18,937 nt of DNA from Jaenimonas drosophilae (GCA_030849065.1 JASAON010001381.1:1-18937); one strand, 5' to 3'. Shown: positions 6,701 through 14,326, counted from the stretch's first letter. Notes: generated by a model not told the origin, from the sequence alone. Translations and numbers: made by a program.

Positions 6701-9415
6701 ATCTTCAGATACCTTGGTGGCGCTGATGTCTTCAAGACGGTAGAAAAACAGCACCTTGGGGAAGACAAAGGCTTCCTTGGTGTTGGATCCGGGGGTCTCG
6801 GGCACGGAAGTGGAGAGCTTGCCTCCAATGGAGGTACTTGAATCATTTGTTGCGTGGGCTGCAGCGCCATGGGCAGGCTTTCTGTCAGTTGACTTCTTCT
6901 TGTTTGGTTTTTCCTTCAGCGCGTTGTTGATGGCAGTTGACTTCTTGAAGGTGGACAACGAAGTGTTGGAGAAAGCTAGCTGCCACCCTCGTTGCCACGC
7001 ATGCATGCGCTTGTCTTGTGTCATCAACTCCTTCCGAAGGCGACTGACATCCCAGGTGTCGCATACCTTCTCCACCTTACTTCGTGAGAAAAAGGCGAGG
7101 ACGGCTGCCGTCGTGCTGGCGGACAGTCCAGACGCAGATCCTCCGGCGTCCTTGGGCTCCTTTTCCTTCGCCAAGCTCGCGACGGATGAGATAGTGGAGT
7201 TCAAATGCATCGACGTACCCGGTCCTGGGTGAGTCGGTGCATTTTCTGGACTAAAGATGTTGTGGTGGAGCGTTGACGGAGTGGATTGTATTGTTGCATG
7301 CCCCTGCGAGGGGGCTGTAGCGGTCCCTGAAGGATGAAATGGGCGAATAAATGCATCCTTGAGCCTCTGTTGTCTCGTGGGAATATCGTAGGTGAGGAAG
7401 TGGCCAATGATGCACAGCGGTGGAAACGATTTCTTGGCATGAAGTGCAACCAAAGCATTAGATGCATCCTCCATTGACGGCTGATTTCCTTTTCCTTTAC
7501 TCCGTGCAGAGTTGTTCTTCTTCGGAGGAGGTCGGGGGGAGTGATGACCAAGAGCGCGTCCACTGTTACGATTTCCGGGCGAACTGGCCTCTGCCGCCTC
7601 CTGTTGTTTCCTGTGCCACTCCGACACAACCTCAATTTCCATGGACTCAATGGCAGGACTGAGTTTCTGCTCCAGCAGCTGATAGAAGTATTCAACCTCA
7701 GGAAATCCCAGGAGGAACAGGCAGTGAAGTGGGGGAGGCGGTGCGTGCTCATCCGGCTTAGCTTCCACCACTTTCTCCTCTTCTTTCCGGCTTCCGCGTT
7801 TTGGTGGATGGACTTCCGTCGGAGGATTGAGTGTGGTAGTCATGGGAACCTTTCCCTCCGATAGAACGTGCAAATTGTGCATGTGGGCAGAAAAAATCTC
7901 ACGGGATAGCGCGTCAGCAAGAGCCTCCAGTTCTCGTCGATCCTCTTCATCGTTGCTGAGTCGTCGGTTGGACGCTCGATTACCACCTTGACGACTCTTA
8001 GTAGCAGAAGCCACGTTTGCATGTCCACCACTTTTGTTGGGGGCCTGACCCATGATAGTCCTCGGTGTAATGTACGTTCGCTTGACGTCCCCCACGGTTT
8101 TGCTAACGCCCACCAGTGGTGGTTGCGTTGGCACAGACGCCGCGGCTCCTTTTCCACCACTTTCATGAGCCGGCTTTCCACTCGGAAGGATGGTTCCTGT
8201 GCAGCTGGCGTTTGCCTCATCCATTGCAGCTTGAGCCTGTTGTGTGATCATCCGCTCAACCGCGTCGCACAGGAGCCTCGTCCCGCTTAAGTCATCCCCA
8301 TGCACAAAGCATGCAGCCGGGGGCATGCGCTGGGACCACTGAGGAAGCACTTCTTCTCGAACTTGAGATTGCTCCATGTGCTCAGTGGAGCTATCGTAGC
8401 GTTCACGGATACCCTCCATAGCAACTTTTCGCAGGCGCTCTCCCTCGTTACAAAGAAGCTCCACTGCATCTAGTACTGCCTCCCTCGAATCTCCCAACTC
8501 CTTCTTTTGGTGTTCTTCAACCATAAAACGTAGGTAGTCCTGAGCAAGGTGCTTTTCGTTCGCGGTGCGAGCCGCTCCTTCTGCCTCCGCTGCTGCATCC
8601 AGTGTATCATAGGGGCCACTCGAATTCTGCGCCAGAGCTGCGTCCTCTGCCTCCTCCGCAGGGGGAAGATCTCCTGTAATTTGGTTAAGAACGCACTCAC
8701 GAGTCCATTCTGCCCATTGTGAAACCTGCAAGTCTTGCTCAACACGCCGTACTACTTTTCCCTCCATACTAGGTGCTGGAAGAAAGCGGTTGTCTGAGAC
8801 TCGAAAACACAGCTCCACTAATCCATGGACAACGCGCTCACACAGCTTTGTCGCTTCGTCGTGTTTCGCCGCTTGGCGCCACTGACCCGCGTAAGAACGA
8901 TTCTCCAGTCCAGCGAAATCACAATCGCAAGCAGTGGGAAGTGCTGCGATTCGAGCGGCCTCACTGGCAGCCACAATCTCTCGCAGAACTCCATCCGCTT
9001 TGCTCAGCTGCTCTTGGCGCACCTCCATTGCCTCTTCTTGTCGTTGGGTCGACCGGACAAGTGCCTTTGCGGTTTTCGCACCATCTAGGATCATCTGCTG
9101 GCCACGCTCTACTACCGCCTGAAGCTGTTTGGAATGAGCAACACTGTTGAGATAGCGATCGCTCTCATTCTGCTGTTCATTCATTTTGTACCTTCGAAAC
9201 TCCTTTTCCTGTCGAAGGCGTCGCCTCTCGTCTTTGGCCGCTCGTATCTTTGTCATGTATGCATCAGTGGTCTCAAGCGATTTGTTCTTCAGTGGATCAA
9301 TCGCAGCATCGTGATTCAAGCCGAAGCGCCGCAAGTTCTCCTCCATCGCGTCTAATGCGGCAATAGTGCTGGCCCCAGGGTTAACGCCCTGCTGTTCATT
9401 GTCTGTGACAGGCAT
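3707..9415 (-). CDS. SPEF2/CPC1-like axonemal central-pair protein
   Basis: A single uninterrupted frame of 1902 aa, starting at ATG 9415-9413 and ending with TGA. The N-terminal ~160 residues are charged helices (KDERRRLRQEKEFRRYKMNE near 60-80), as follows the CH domain in SPEF2. An adenylate-kinase-like domain seems split by long disordered inserts. A P-loop-like CFVHGDDLSGTRLL lies around 369-382, and a GFP element typical of nucleoside monophosphate kinases (LFLLGFPEVEYFYQLLEQ) around 566-583. The P-loop lysine position is Thr379, so nucleotide binding is doubtful. Later parts include a Trp-rich helix (PWEWRCLEIYLSAMSLFG) resembling the SPEF2 C-terminal half and a final EF-hand-like helix (LSVEEFAFYFAQLAS). 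CPC1/SPEF2 builds the C1b projection of the flagellar central pair. No N-terminal CH domain is present, unlike vertebrate SPEF2. The gene is certain; the family call is moderate. Another ADK-bearing central-pair protein (FAP42 or Hydin type) is the main alternative. Confidence 0.6.
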   Translation of the reverse strand: MPVTDNEQQGVNPGASTIAALDAMEENLRRFGLNHDAAIDPLKNKSLETTDAYMTKIRAAKDERRRLRQEKEFRRYKMNEQQNESDRYLNSVAHSKQLQAVVERGQQMILDGAKTAKALVRSTQRQEEAMEVRQEQLSKADGVLREIVAASEAARIAALPTACDCDFAGLENRSYAGQWRQAAKHDEATKLCERVVHGLVELCFRVSDNRFLPAPSMEGKVVRRVEQDLQVSQWAEWTRECVLNQITGDLPPAEEAEDAALAQNSSGPYDTLDAAAEAEGAARTANEKHLAQDYLRFMVEEHQKKELGDSREAVLDAVELLCNEGERLRKVAMEGIRERYDSSTEHMEQSQVREEVLPQWSQRMPPAACFVHGDDLSGTRLLCDAVERMITQQAQAAMDEANASCTGTILPSGKPAHESGGKGAAASVPTQPPLVGVSKTVGDVKRTYITPRTIMGQAPNKSGGHANVASATKSRQGGNRASNRRLSNDEEDRRELEALADALSREIFSAHMHNLHVLSEGKVPMTTTLNPPTEVHPPKRGSRKEEEKVVEAKPDEHAPPPPLHCLFLLGFPEVEYFYQLLEQKLSPAIESMEIEVVSEWHRKQQEAAEASSPGNRNSGRALGHHSPRPPPKKNNSARSKGKGNQPSMEDASNALVALHAKKSFPPLCIIGHFLTYDIPTRQQRLKDAFIRPFHPSGTATAPSQGHATIQSTPSTLHHNIFSPENAPTHPGPGTSMHLNSTISSVASLAKEKEPKDAGGSASGLSASTTAAVLAFFSRSKVEKVCDTWDVSRLRKELMTQDKRMHAWQRGWQLAFSNTSLSTFKKSTAINNALKEKPNKKKSTDRKPAHGAAAHATNDSSTSIGGKLSTSVPETPGSNTKEAFVFPKVLFFYRLEDISATKVSEDVLDQFSKEMQEEAATGANTLRFVSQSLTSSLTSKAELQRGLWVNYLVHRMGEWAIPSRRVFTNESLTMKQLPAPLRLGDYRLPAEVCMELISTHNLYRSRLIPELKSPHEDSTNGPSKLLQTVFHDCATKGSTEAHELALRCELELQRSFMGYVLQVDSTLSQDAFPPQLWSKRGASPDFTSTMHYTSIDQNYEETKEYLETLCANANKTIHDRGAAMLRCAVDLGLNSLADALALLCEFVAKGYYNREIIRSRETHIPGATETVEKSFHPPNAASLASSRLVGGAPETKECGSISALTITGADEPSSELRLSVAPHPSEFFQIKEKFLSSVRRLSPDEARSLLDTLAEEEGDVSSLKRFWSVFDEYGRSIIEQAKDAVMSFIRAVDSDARSFHAQQTSVQTQSLAVESNASQAQDSTTKVPDIVLDGPRETTDDPFNLVALLDWDQLMPSLIDRIVSRTFVLLPEESSGEASDSSNMCPLLPHVITRRRAGDSSMRAIFQPQFVVEDPHSCPLINPNFCRAIVLTREIVQCFSEANIGGLEWLECMYRIALATPPGTGPYPSTTRPISLSELFNPPPRPTLEWEEPPVETRTTPRKRYPWEWRCLEIYLSAMSLFGRQFITESEFVYCASIFQLNVLWMFMDDDFAQLSARVGFPCHEPREPWPSMDVPCCPHRLRFWTEFQLHAPCRSSGPMWDIPSLLSPDELRRLFALHATVRFAGDKFTGPKVFLNVQNWCLDLVMRRCCFCSDVCCEIHRDVSVPEPCTKEVRHMMASFPSYVRSQRDPGEMVLLISPVTACAVWKRNNIQWWEFTPRGDSARWHELTEAGIILPNECTQSCATRVVSTYFSMTRDGLKNKRYAGLPLVLHLLAGFSGSVEGTVERMFHGLAALCYCKEKEKSSGPGVFCDPDGVGPMEADTLELSVEEFAFYFAQLASKGEGINEGVGRLVQPKPGDSEGIPLAEDTQLLLQVEGANSVSLPLLMSSHWGQTLLNAQFKG

Positions 9416-9440
9416 CTTCTATGTCCAAGCGCACAAACAT
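9396..9440 (-). other. Upstream ORF overlapping the SPEF2-like start codon
   Basis: An ATG at 9440-9438 opens a 14-codon frame that ends in TGA at 9398-9396. It overlaps the main ATG (9415) in a different frame. If the first AG after the pyrimidine tract (9443-9442) is the acceptor, this ATG is the second base after the spliced leader. An alternative AG nearer the main start would remove it. Confidence 0.35.
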
Positions 9441-9441
9441 G

Positions 9442-9475
9442 CTAAGATAGCGAGTAAAGAAAAAAGAGTGCAAGT
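9442..9475 (-). promoter_or_regulatory. Predicted trans-splice acceptor for the SPEF2-like gene
   Basis: The minus strand reads CACTCTTTTTTCTTTACTCG and then CTATCTTAG, with the AG at 9443-9442, 27 nt before the ATG. It leaves only about 80 nt for the 3' UTR of the upstream SLP gene, showing how compact this unit is. Confidence 0.6.
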
Positions 9476-9556
9476 AAATCTGGAAATCCACAACAGCAAC
9501 GAAGCGAAGCTCGCACACTTCTGAAATGCACCAAAAAGATCCCGTTTTTTGCGGCA

Positions 9557-10762
9557 CTATGGATGCTTCTCCATCCCAAGAATTGCAACAGCAGATGATG
9601 AAAATATGCCTCCATTTCCATAAACAAGGGCAGTTCTTGGCGTGGGAATTACTTGGCGCTGTCCAGCGGTGCCCGACATTTGCTCAATGGATTCCACCAC
9701 ATTGTACAGTGAGGGAACTTCCCATGGAGCACCATAACACATAAGTCCGCCATGACTGTTGATGGGAAATAGGCTAGTCTCCAGTGCCGCACCATCCCGA
9801 ATTCCGTTGTACGCCTGCTCAACAAAGGCTCCCCCTTCACCCTCAGCAGCCAATCCCACTGCCTCCACCGCACGAATAAAGCAAATGGGAAAGCAGTCAT
9901 AAAGTCCAAAGAAGTCGATATTTTTTGAGCCTACGTGAGCCTCTTCATAGGCAATTTTTGCAGCATGCGCGCAAGAATTAATTTCCCTGGATATTGCAGG
10001 AGGAGGATAGAGTGGACCTGAAGATTCTCCAACAGACCATATAAACGGTTTTGCCCTCGAATTTTTACAGCAATTCCGCTCCCTGTAGAAGTGGTCTTCA
10101 CACACCACGAGGGATGCTGCACCATCGGCACGTCTAGCGCACTCAGCAAGGTTGGTAACAGGAGCGATTCTTCGGGAGCTGAGAACTTCGTCCAACGTAT
10201 ACTGTCTTTTGCACATTGCCCCGGGATGCCGAGAGCTCATTGAGCTCATGAGAACCGGAACCATAGCCAGTTGCTCTCGAGAGAGTCCATAATTTTTCAT
10301 GTGAAACTGGGCGTATCTGTCGTAGCCATTAGGAATACGGGGTTCATTCAGTTCATCAGTGGGGATACTTGCGTTGGACCTCTGGGCAAACTCATCACTT
10401 GGTAATGTCAGCACTGCGTCACTGGAAACAATAAGAATACTTCGCGCCGTTTTCTGAGCAATTAACGTGCGAGCCAAGTTAATTGCACTGATAGGACTTG
10501 CGCCACCAACGTCCACTGTTTGGGCCAATAGAAGTGGATTTGACTTGAAGAGATCCAAGCGAGTCGCAATATAGTGAGCGGGCATAAAGTGAGGAGAGGA
10601 AAGCGAAGGAGTCGCTATAAAAGCGTCAATATCCCTTATCGAGAGGCCAGCATCTAATAAAGCCAACTTAATTGCTTGACAGGCAAGTGCTGTACTGTCG
10701 CAATGAAGCTTTCCTACCGGTGTTGCCCCTGCGCCAACGATTCTTGAAAGCAAATTCGACAT
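9557..10762 (-). CDS. SLP: SCP2-thiolase-like protein (SLP), probably not a thiolase
   Basis: This 401-aa protein has the full thiolase fold length. It carries the YDCF fingerprint (residues 288-291) that defines the trypanosomatid SLP family, where most SCP2-thiolases have HDCF. The nucleophile position reads VDVGGASP (83-90), so the catalytic Cys is missing. The usual GHP motif reads GAP (344-346), so the catalytic His is missing. The C-terminal Cys-Xaa-Gly site reads YGNGG (381-385). From published work on the T. brucei member as I recall it, SLP is mitochondrial, binds malonyl- and acetoacetyl-CoA, has weak malonyl-CoA decarboxylase activity, and its loss lowers sterol synthesis. I placed the start at M of MSNLLSRIVGAG (10762). 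The upstream extension of the frame to 10906 is translated pyrimidine tract and leader. There is no PTS1-like C-terminus (it ends MEKHP). Confidence 0.9.
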   Translation of the reverse strand: MSNLLSRIVGAGATPVGKLHCDSTALACQAIKLALLDAGLSIRDIDAFIATPSLSSPHFMPAHYIATRLDLFKSNPLLLAQTVDVGGASPISAINLARTLIAQKTARSILIVSSDAVLTLPSDEFAQRSNASIPTDELNEPRIPNGYDRYAQFHMKNYGLSREQLAMVPVLMSSMSSRHPGAMCKRQYTLDEVLSSRRIAPVTNLAECARRADGAASLVVCEDHFYRERNCCKNSRAKPFIWSVGESSGPLYPPPAISREINSCAHAAKIAYEEAHVGSKNIDFFGLYDCFPICFIRAVEAVGLAAEGEGGAFVEQAYNGIRDGAALETSLFPINSHGGLMCYGAPWEVPSLYNVVESIEQMSGTAGQRQVIPTPRTALVYGNGGIFSSSAVAILGMEKHP

Positions 10763-10766
10763 TGTC

Positions 10767-10790
10767 CTTGATGAAGATAAAGTAAAAGGG
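10767..10790 (-). promoter_or_regulatory. Predicted trans-splice acceptor for SLP
   Basis: On the minus strand CCCTTTTACTTTATCTTCATCAAG ends with AG at 10768-10767, only 4 nt (GACA) before the ATG at 10762. This fixes the shorter SLP start: the longer frame would begin upstream of the tract. Confidence 0.6.
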
Positions 10791-10966
10791 CAACACAAAA
10801 AAAACAGGGCGATTGTGCAGAGAGCTGTCACACGTTCTGGCGACGCCCAATCACTGGAGAGAGTTCCTGCCACAAAGAGTCGAAAGGTTCCAATTAAGAG
10901 ATTCACAGTTATTATTGCTGAAAACTAGGAAATATTTGTTCCACTCATATTTCATTTGTCATGTGC

Positions 10967-12727
10967 TTAAATAACAAGAGGGACTCCCTGGCCGTTAAGC
11001 ATAGTCCCTGGAGGGTAGCTCAGCGAGTTCTTTCCCTCGGGCTTCATAGCCGGGAAAAGCAACACTTCTTTGATATTTGCTTGGCTCGTAAGAAACATTA
11101 CGAGACGATCAATACCAAGACCCCACCCACCAGTTGGGGGGAGAGCATGCTCTAAAGCTGTAACAAAGCCTTCGTCAATCTCCATCGATTCATCGTCGCC
11201 CTTGTCACGATTCTTCATTTGCTTCAAAAACTCATCTCGCTGGACAAGTGGGTTGTTCAGCTCTGTGTAGGCATTTGCCAGCTCCTTTTTGTTCACGAAG
11301 AGTTCAAATCTCTCAGTGAGGCGCGTATCATCGCGATGCCACTTGGCCAGGGGGGACATCACACGAGGATGGTCGCAGATAAAGCAAGGATCATGGCATT
11401 CAGGCTCAAGAAATTCGGCAATCAGGGCATCCAAAAGGCGCGGGACAGTGAACGGAGGAATCATCTCAACCTTGTGCTTCTTGCAGAGCTCAATCAGAAA
11501 TGTAATTGCCTCATCCTTCTCAAAGTCAACGTTTGCGAAAGACATCTGGAGACGCTTCTCAAGCTCTGGAATAATGTGGAGCCGCTTGAATGGTTTGTTG
11601 AACTTGAAGGTTGTTTCGTAGATAACCTTTCCTTCTGCGTCCTTCGGGGCATATTTCACAATGGGGGATCCATGTAGCTCCATCGCCAGTTCATACAGCA
11701 AATCTTCGGTAGTATTCATCCAATCATTGTAGTCTTGATACGCCCAATACGCTTCAATGCTCGTGAATTCGGGATTGTGAGTCAAGTCAATACCTTCATT
11801 GCGAAACTGCTTTCCCAGCTCATACACTCGATCCATTCCTCCCACCACAAGCTCCTTCAGATACAGCTCAGGGGCAATACGAAGAAACATGGTCTGATTT
11901 AGATCGTTGTGATGGGTCACAAATGGGCGCGCAGCGGCTCCGCCAGCGATTTGGTTAAGCGTTGGAGTCTCAACTTCCACGAACTGACGATCGTCAAAAA
12001 ACCGGCGGATATGTTTAATAATTTTCGAGCGCATAATAAATGTGTTGATATTCGTACGGTTCACAATGAAATCCAAGTACCGCTGGCGGAACCGCTGCTC
12101 AATGGATGAAAGTCCAAAATAGTCATCTGGAAGCATGTGAAAGCACGTTGAGAGAAGAGTAATCTCCACAGCGTTCATAGAAAATTCACCCGTTTTCGAA
12201 ATTGCTGGATACCCCTTCACACCAATAATATCGCCACGCTTTATGCGTGAGTGAATTGTGGAAAAGGAAGCTGCATCAGCGTAATCTGCAGCTGCAGATA
12301 TAATTTGAACAGTGTCCATATCTCCTTGAATGGCGATAAAGTGAAGCTTCGATCCTGAGCTGCGCTTGCTCACAATACGACCAGCAATCGTTGTTTGAAG
12401 ATCCAACTTATCGCCTGGCGCCTTTAGCAGAGAAACAAACTTCTCCTTGTACTCCGGAATACCATATTCTCGGCAAAATTTATGAGGATACGCAGCGCCA
12501 AGACTTCCCATTTCGTTGACCATCGCCAATCGAGTTTCGAAATAGGTAGGCTCAACAACTGTCTCCTTCTTCTTTTTACCTTCCTGTGGAAGCTGTGCGC
12601 GCAGTGCCGACATCTTGGCAACTAATGTCTTGCATTCTTCGCTGGAGGCTCCTTTTTCTTTCTTTGTGACTGTGATTTGAGACGCAAGAGCATCGATTTC
12701 CGCGCGGAGATCTTCAACCGAAGACAT
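10967..12727 (-). CDS. KARS: Lysyl-tRNA synthetase, class II, cytosolic type
   Basis: This 586-aa enzyme attaches lysine to tRNA-Lys in an ATP-dependent reaction. Residues 3-48 form a WHEP-like helical hairpin, followed by a lysine cluster (51-54). An OB-fold anticodon-binding domain lies at about 108-195 (TTIAGRIVSKRSSG, then GVKGYPAISKTGEFS). The class II catalytic domain follows. Motif 1 is around 244-258 (FDDRQFVEVETPTLN). Motif 2 is at 308-328 and begins FRNEGIDLTHNPEF, with its Arg and the following Glu. Motif 3 is at 533-546 (GGWGLGIDRLVMFL), with the ATP-binding Arg541. HNPEFTSIEAYWAYQDY is typical of LysRS rather than AspRS or AsnRS. The start at 12727 follows an acceptor by 2 nt and there is no other plausible upstream Met. 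There is no presequence, so a cytosolic location is likely. Trypanosomatids generally have a second, mitochondrial LysRS gene elsewhere. Confidence 0.97.
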   Translation of the reverse strand: MSSVEDLRAEIDALASQITVTKKEKGASSEECKTLVAKMSALRAQLPQEGKKKKETVVEPTYFETRLAMVNEMGSLGAAYPHKFCREYGIPEYKEKFVSLLKAPGDKLDLQTTIAGRIVSKRSSGSKLHFIAIQGDMDTVQIISAAADYADAASFSTIHSRIKRGDIIGVKGYPAISKTGEFSMNAVEITLLSTCFHMLPDDYFGLSSIEQRFRQRYLDFIVNRTNINTFIMRSKIIKHIRRFFDDRQFVEVETPTLNQIAGGAAARPFVTHHNDLNQTMFLRIAPELYLKELVVGGMDRVYELGKQFRNEGIDLTHNPEFTSIEAYWAYQDYNDWMNTTEDLLYELAMELHGSPIVKYAPKDAEGKVIYETTFKFNKPFKRLHIIPELEKRLQMSFANVDFEKDEAITFLIELCKKHKVEMIPPFTVPRLLDALIAEFLEPECHDPCFICDHPRVMSPLAKWHRDDTRLTERFELFVNKKELANAYTELNNPLVQRDEFLKQMKNRDKGDDESMEIDEGFVTALEHALPPTGGWGLGIDRLVMFLTSQANIKEVLLFPAMKPEGKNSLSYPPGTMLNGQGVPLVI

Positions 12728-12729
12728 TG

Positions 12730-12754
12730 CTTGAGTGTGAAAAAAAAGTATGAT
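12730..12754 (-). promoter_or_regulatory. Predicted trans-splice acceptor for lysyl-tRNA synthetase
   Basis: The minus strand reads CATACTTTTTTTTCACACTC then AAG, with AG at 12731-12730. Only CA separates it from the ATG, so the mRNA leader would be the spliced leader plus 2 nt. Confidence 0.6.
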
Positions 12755-12928
12755 ACCTAAATCATAGCCAAGGGCAACGCAAATAAAAAGAGAATTGCGT
12801 AATTAAAACAGTCATATAAGCAAATGTGAGTCCAAGTTCCTGTCATTTGTCAAATATCAAATTCTTTCGCTTCGTTCATCGATTTTTTGGTGACAAATTG
12901 CTGCAAATAAAAAAGATAAGATTCCACT

Positions 12929-13936
12929 TTAGTTTTCGTCGAGGAGAATGCTCATCTTCTTTTCATTTGGCACTTGATCAACAACAACCTTCCCGTTGAA
13001 TGAAATACCAGCAAATACCCAGGGGCCATTACTACTCCAGCAAGCATCCACGACAGTATCACCAAATTCTGTAAGCGATAGTAAACACGAAGCGCTTGAA
13101 TCTCTATTTGTGCTCCATAGCTTCACTGTCTGATCTGCAGAGCACGATAAGAATAACTCGCTGTTTAAAGAATTATAAAGGCATTTCTGAACACTATGTT
13201 CATGTGCAATCGTCGTTGCTCGCGTGGAAATAGAGGCGGGATGGATGCTCCTAATGTCATGTATCTTTATAAGACCATCAGACCCACACGTCATAAGTTC
13301 ATTCGGTCGCGATGGACAAAAATCCAGATACGACACACTATCAAATCCATGAAGTCCACTGCTGCCTACAATTGCATTTGTGCGCTTTGATCGAATGTCA
13401 AGCGAGACGAGTCCGCTTTCGCAAGCCAATATGCTGAGTGAAGAGTGGTGCGGATCGAGTGCTGCACAGGAAACAGTGTCACTCCCTGAAAACAAAACAG
13501 TCTCCGCACCTAGTCTGTCAGAGTCAAGACGGAAGGAGAGGACGCTGCCGCCAGAGATGCTCTTGATGTCATTCTGAAGACCTTCAAGATCCCATAGAAC
13601 TTGCTTTGATGGCAAGTCCGTTCGGAAAACGCTAATTGGGATTTCTGCGAGACTCGGATAACGTAAAATCTCCGTACTGGATTTTGTCGCAAAAGCAACT
13701 AACGTTTGTGACAATGAAGGGCTGCTCCACAAGCCAACCACCTCCTCTTGCTGCACCAATGCGCCACTAGTCTCGATGCAATGGGAGTCAATATCATACT
13801 CGAGGAGGCAAAGTTTGTTCTCCTGACCGGTTGTGCTTACAATGAAGATGTGGTTTTGACTGTCCTCTGTATCGCTCATTACAATCACCGGTGCGATTGC
13901 TCTTGATTGAGCTTCGAAGCAGAATGTTGCGCTCAT
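12929..13936 (-). CDS. EIPR1: EARP/GARP-interacting WD40 protein EIPR1 (TSSC1)
   Basis: This 335-aa WD40 beta-propeller protein is recognised by its repeats and by its C-terminal signature. WD-like ends are seen at LWDLE (~113-117), SLDIRSK (~178), GSDGLIKIHDIRS (~220-232) and SADQTVKLWSTNRD (~268-281). The last blade reads DTVVDACWSSNGPWVFAG, then GKVVVDQVPNEKK. This closely parallels the [29 protein letters not shown] pattern at the end of EIPR1/TSSC1. In animals EIPR1 binds the EARP and GARP tethering complexes and supports endosomal recycling and dense-core vesicle traffic. A similar role at the kinetoplastid endosome/Golgi is inference. It is the first gene of the leftward unit, starting 16 nt after a predicted acceptor. 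Confidence 0.82.
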   Translation of the reverse strand: MSATFCFEAQSRAIAPVIVMSDTEDSQNHIFIVSTTGQENKLCLLEYDIDSHCIETSGALVQQEEVVGLWSSPSLSQTLVAFATKSSTEILRYPSLAEIPISVFRTDLPSKQVLWDLEGLQNDIKSISGGSVLSFRLDSDRLGAETVLFSGSDTVSCAALDPHHSSLSILACESGLVSLDIRSKRTNAIVGSSGLHGFDSVSYLDFCPSRPNELMTCGSDGLIKIHDIRSIHPASISTRATTIAHEHSVQKCLYNSLNSELFLSCSADQTVKLWSTNRDSSASCLLSLTEFGDTVVDACWSSNGPWVFAGISFNGKVVVDQVPNEKKMSILLDEN

Positions 13937-13952
13937 TGAGAAACTTTTGCTA

Positions 13953-13985
13953 CTGCGTTGGTTTAGGGAAAAAAAACAAATGCAA
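13953..13985 (-). promoter_or_regulatory. Predicted trans-splice acceptor for EIPR1
   Basis: The minus strand reads GCATTTGTTTTTTTTCCCT, then AAACCAACGCAG with AG at 13954-13953. It is 16 nt before the ATG and is the first acceptor of the leftward unit. Confidence 0.6.
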
Positions 13986-14016
13986 GTTCCACATGATTTG
14001 GTGGCAGCTCAATCCG

Positions 14017-14040
14017 CCCCCCCCCCCCCCTTCCCCCTCC
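14017..14040. repeat. C14 homopolymer tract plus short C runs
   Basis: Fourteen consecutive C are followed by TT, five C, T and two C. On the strand transcribed toward EIPR1 this is a G run about 65 bases upstream of its acceptor. The sequence could form a G-quadruplex on the minus strand (inference). Confidence 0.9.
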
Positions 14041-14279
14041 CAGCCATCAAAAAACAAGATGAAAACACAATTGGTGGACGCCACCGAATCTACTCCAGGG
14101 ATTTGCTGAACAGTGATTAGCCTGAAGAGACAACAAGACCTGAGACATCCAGAAGCTATCCTTGAAACTAGCAACCATACTGCAAACCGAAGGAACCGGC
14201 GCGAATCAGTTTGATTGACATCTACTCCTGTCTGGCGAATATGCCAGCCTTATCCGTGGGCAAGCGGGGGAAGACAGAG

Positions 14280-14326
14280 CCCCCCCCCCCCGGCGCCAAG
14301 GTGCTCCTTTTTGTTTCGGGGGGGGG
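14280..14326. repeat. C12/G9 inverted homopolymer pair
   Basis: C12 at 14280-14291 and G9 at 14318-14326 are separated by 26 bases that include the palindrome GGCGCC. They could pair as a stem of up to 9 G:C pairs in either strand. Confidence 0.75.

Noticed and set aside
6756..7232. 158-codon plus-strand frame inside the SPEF2-like gene
   Set aside because: Antisense shadow of a Ser/Lys/Ala-rich stretch of the 1902-aa protein. The sense frame is continuous and protein-like.
10763..10906. 48-residue extension of SLP, which looks like a hydrophobic signal
   Set aside because: It is the translation of the pyrimidine tract and leader. The acceptor at 10767 lies inside it, and SLP proteins start near MSNLLSRIVGAG.
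14041..14279. Possible tRNA or Pol III gene in the switch region, sometimes found in kinetoplastids
   Set aside because: No cloverleaf or B-box-like GGTTCGANTCC was seen. Only a small GGTGG-ACG-CCACC hairpin at 14073-14085 was found.
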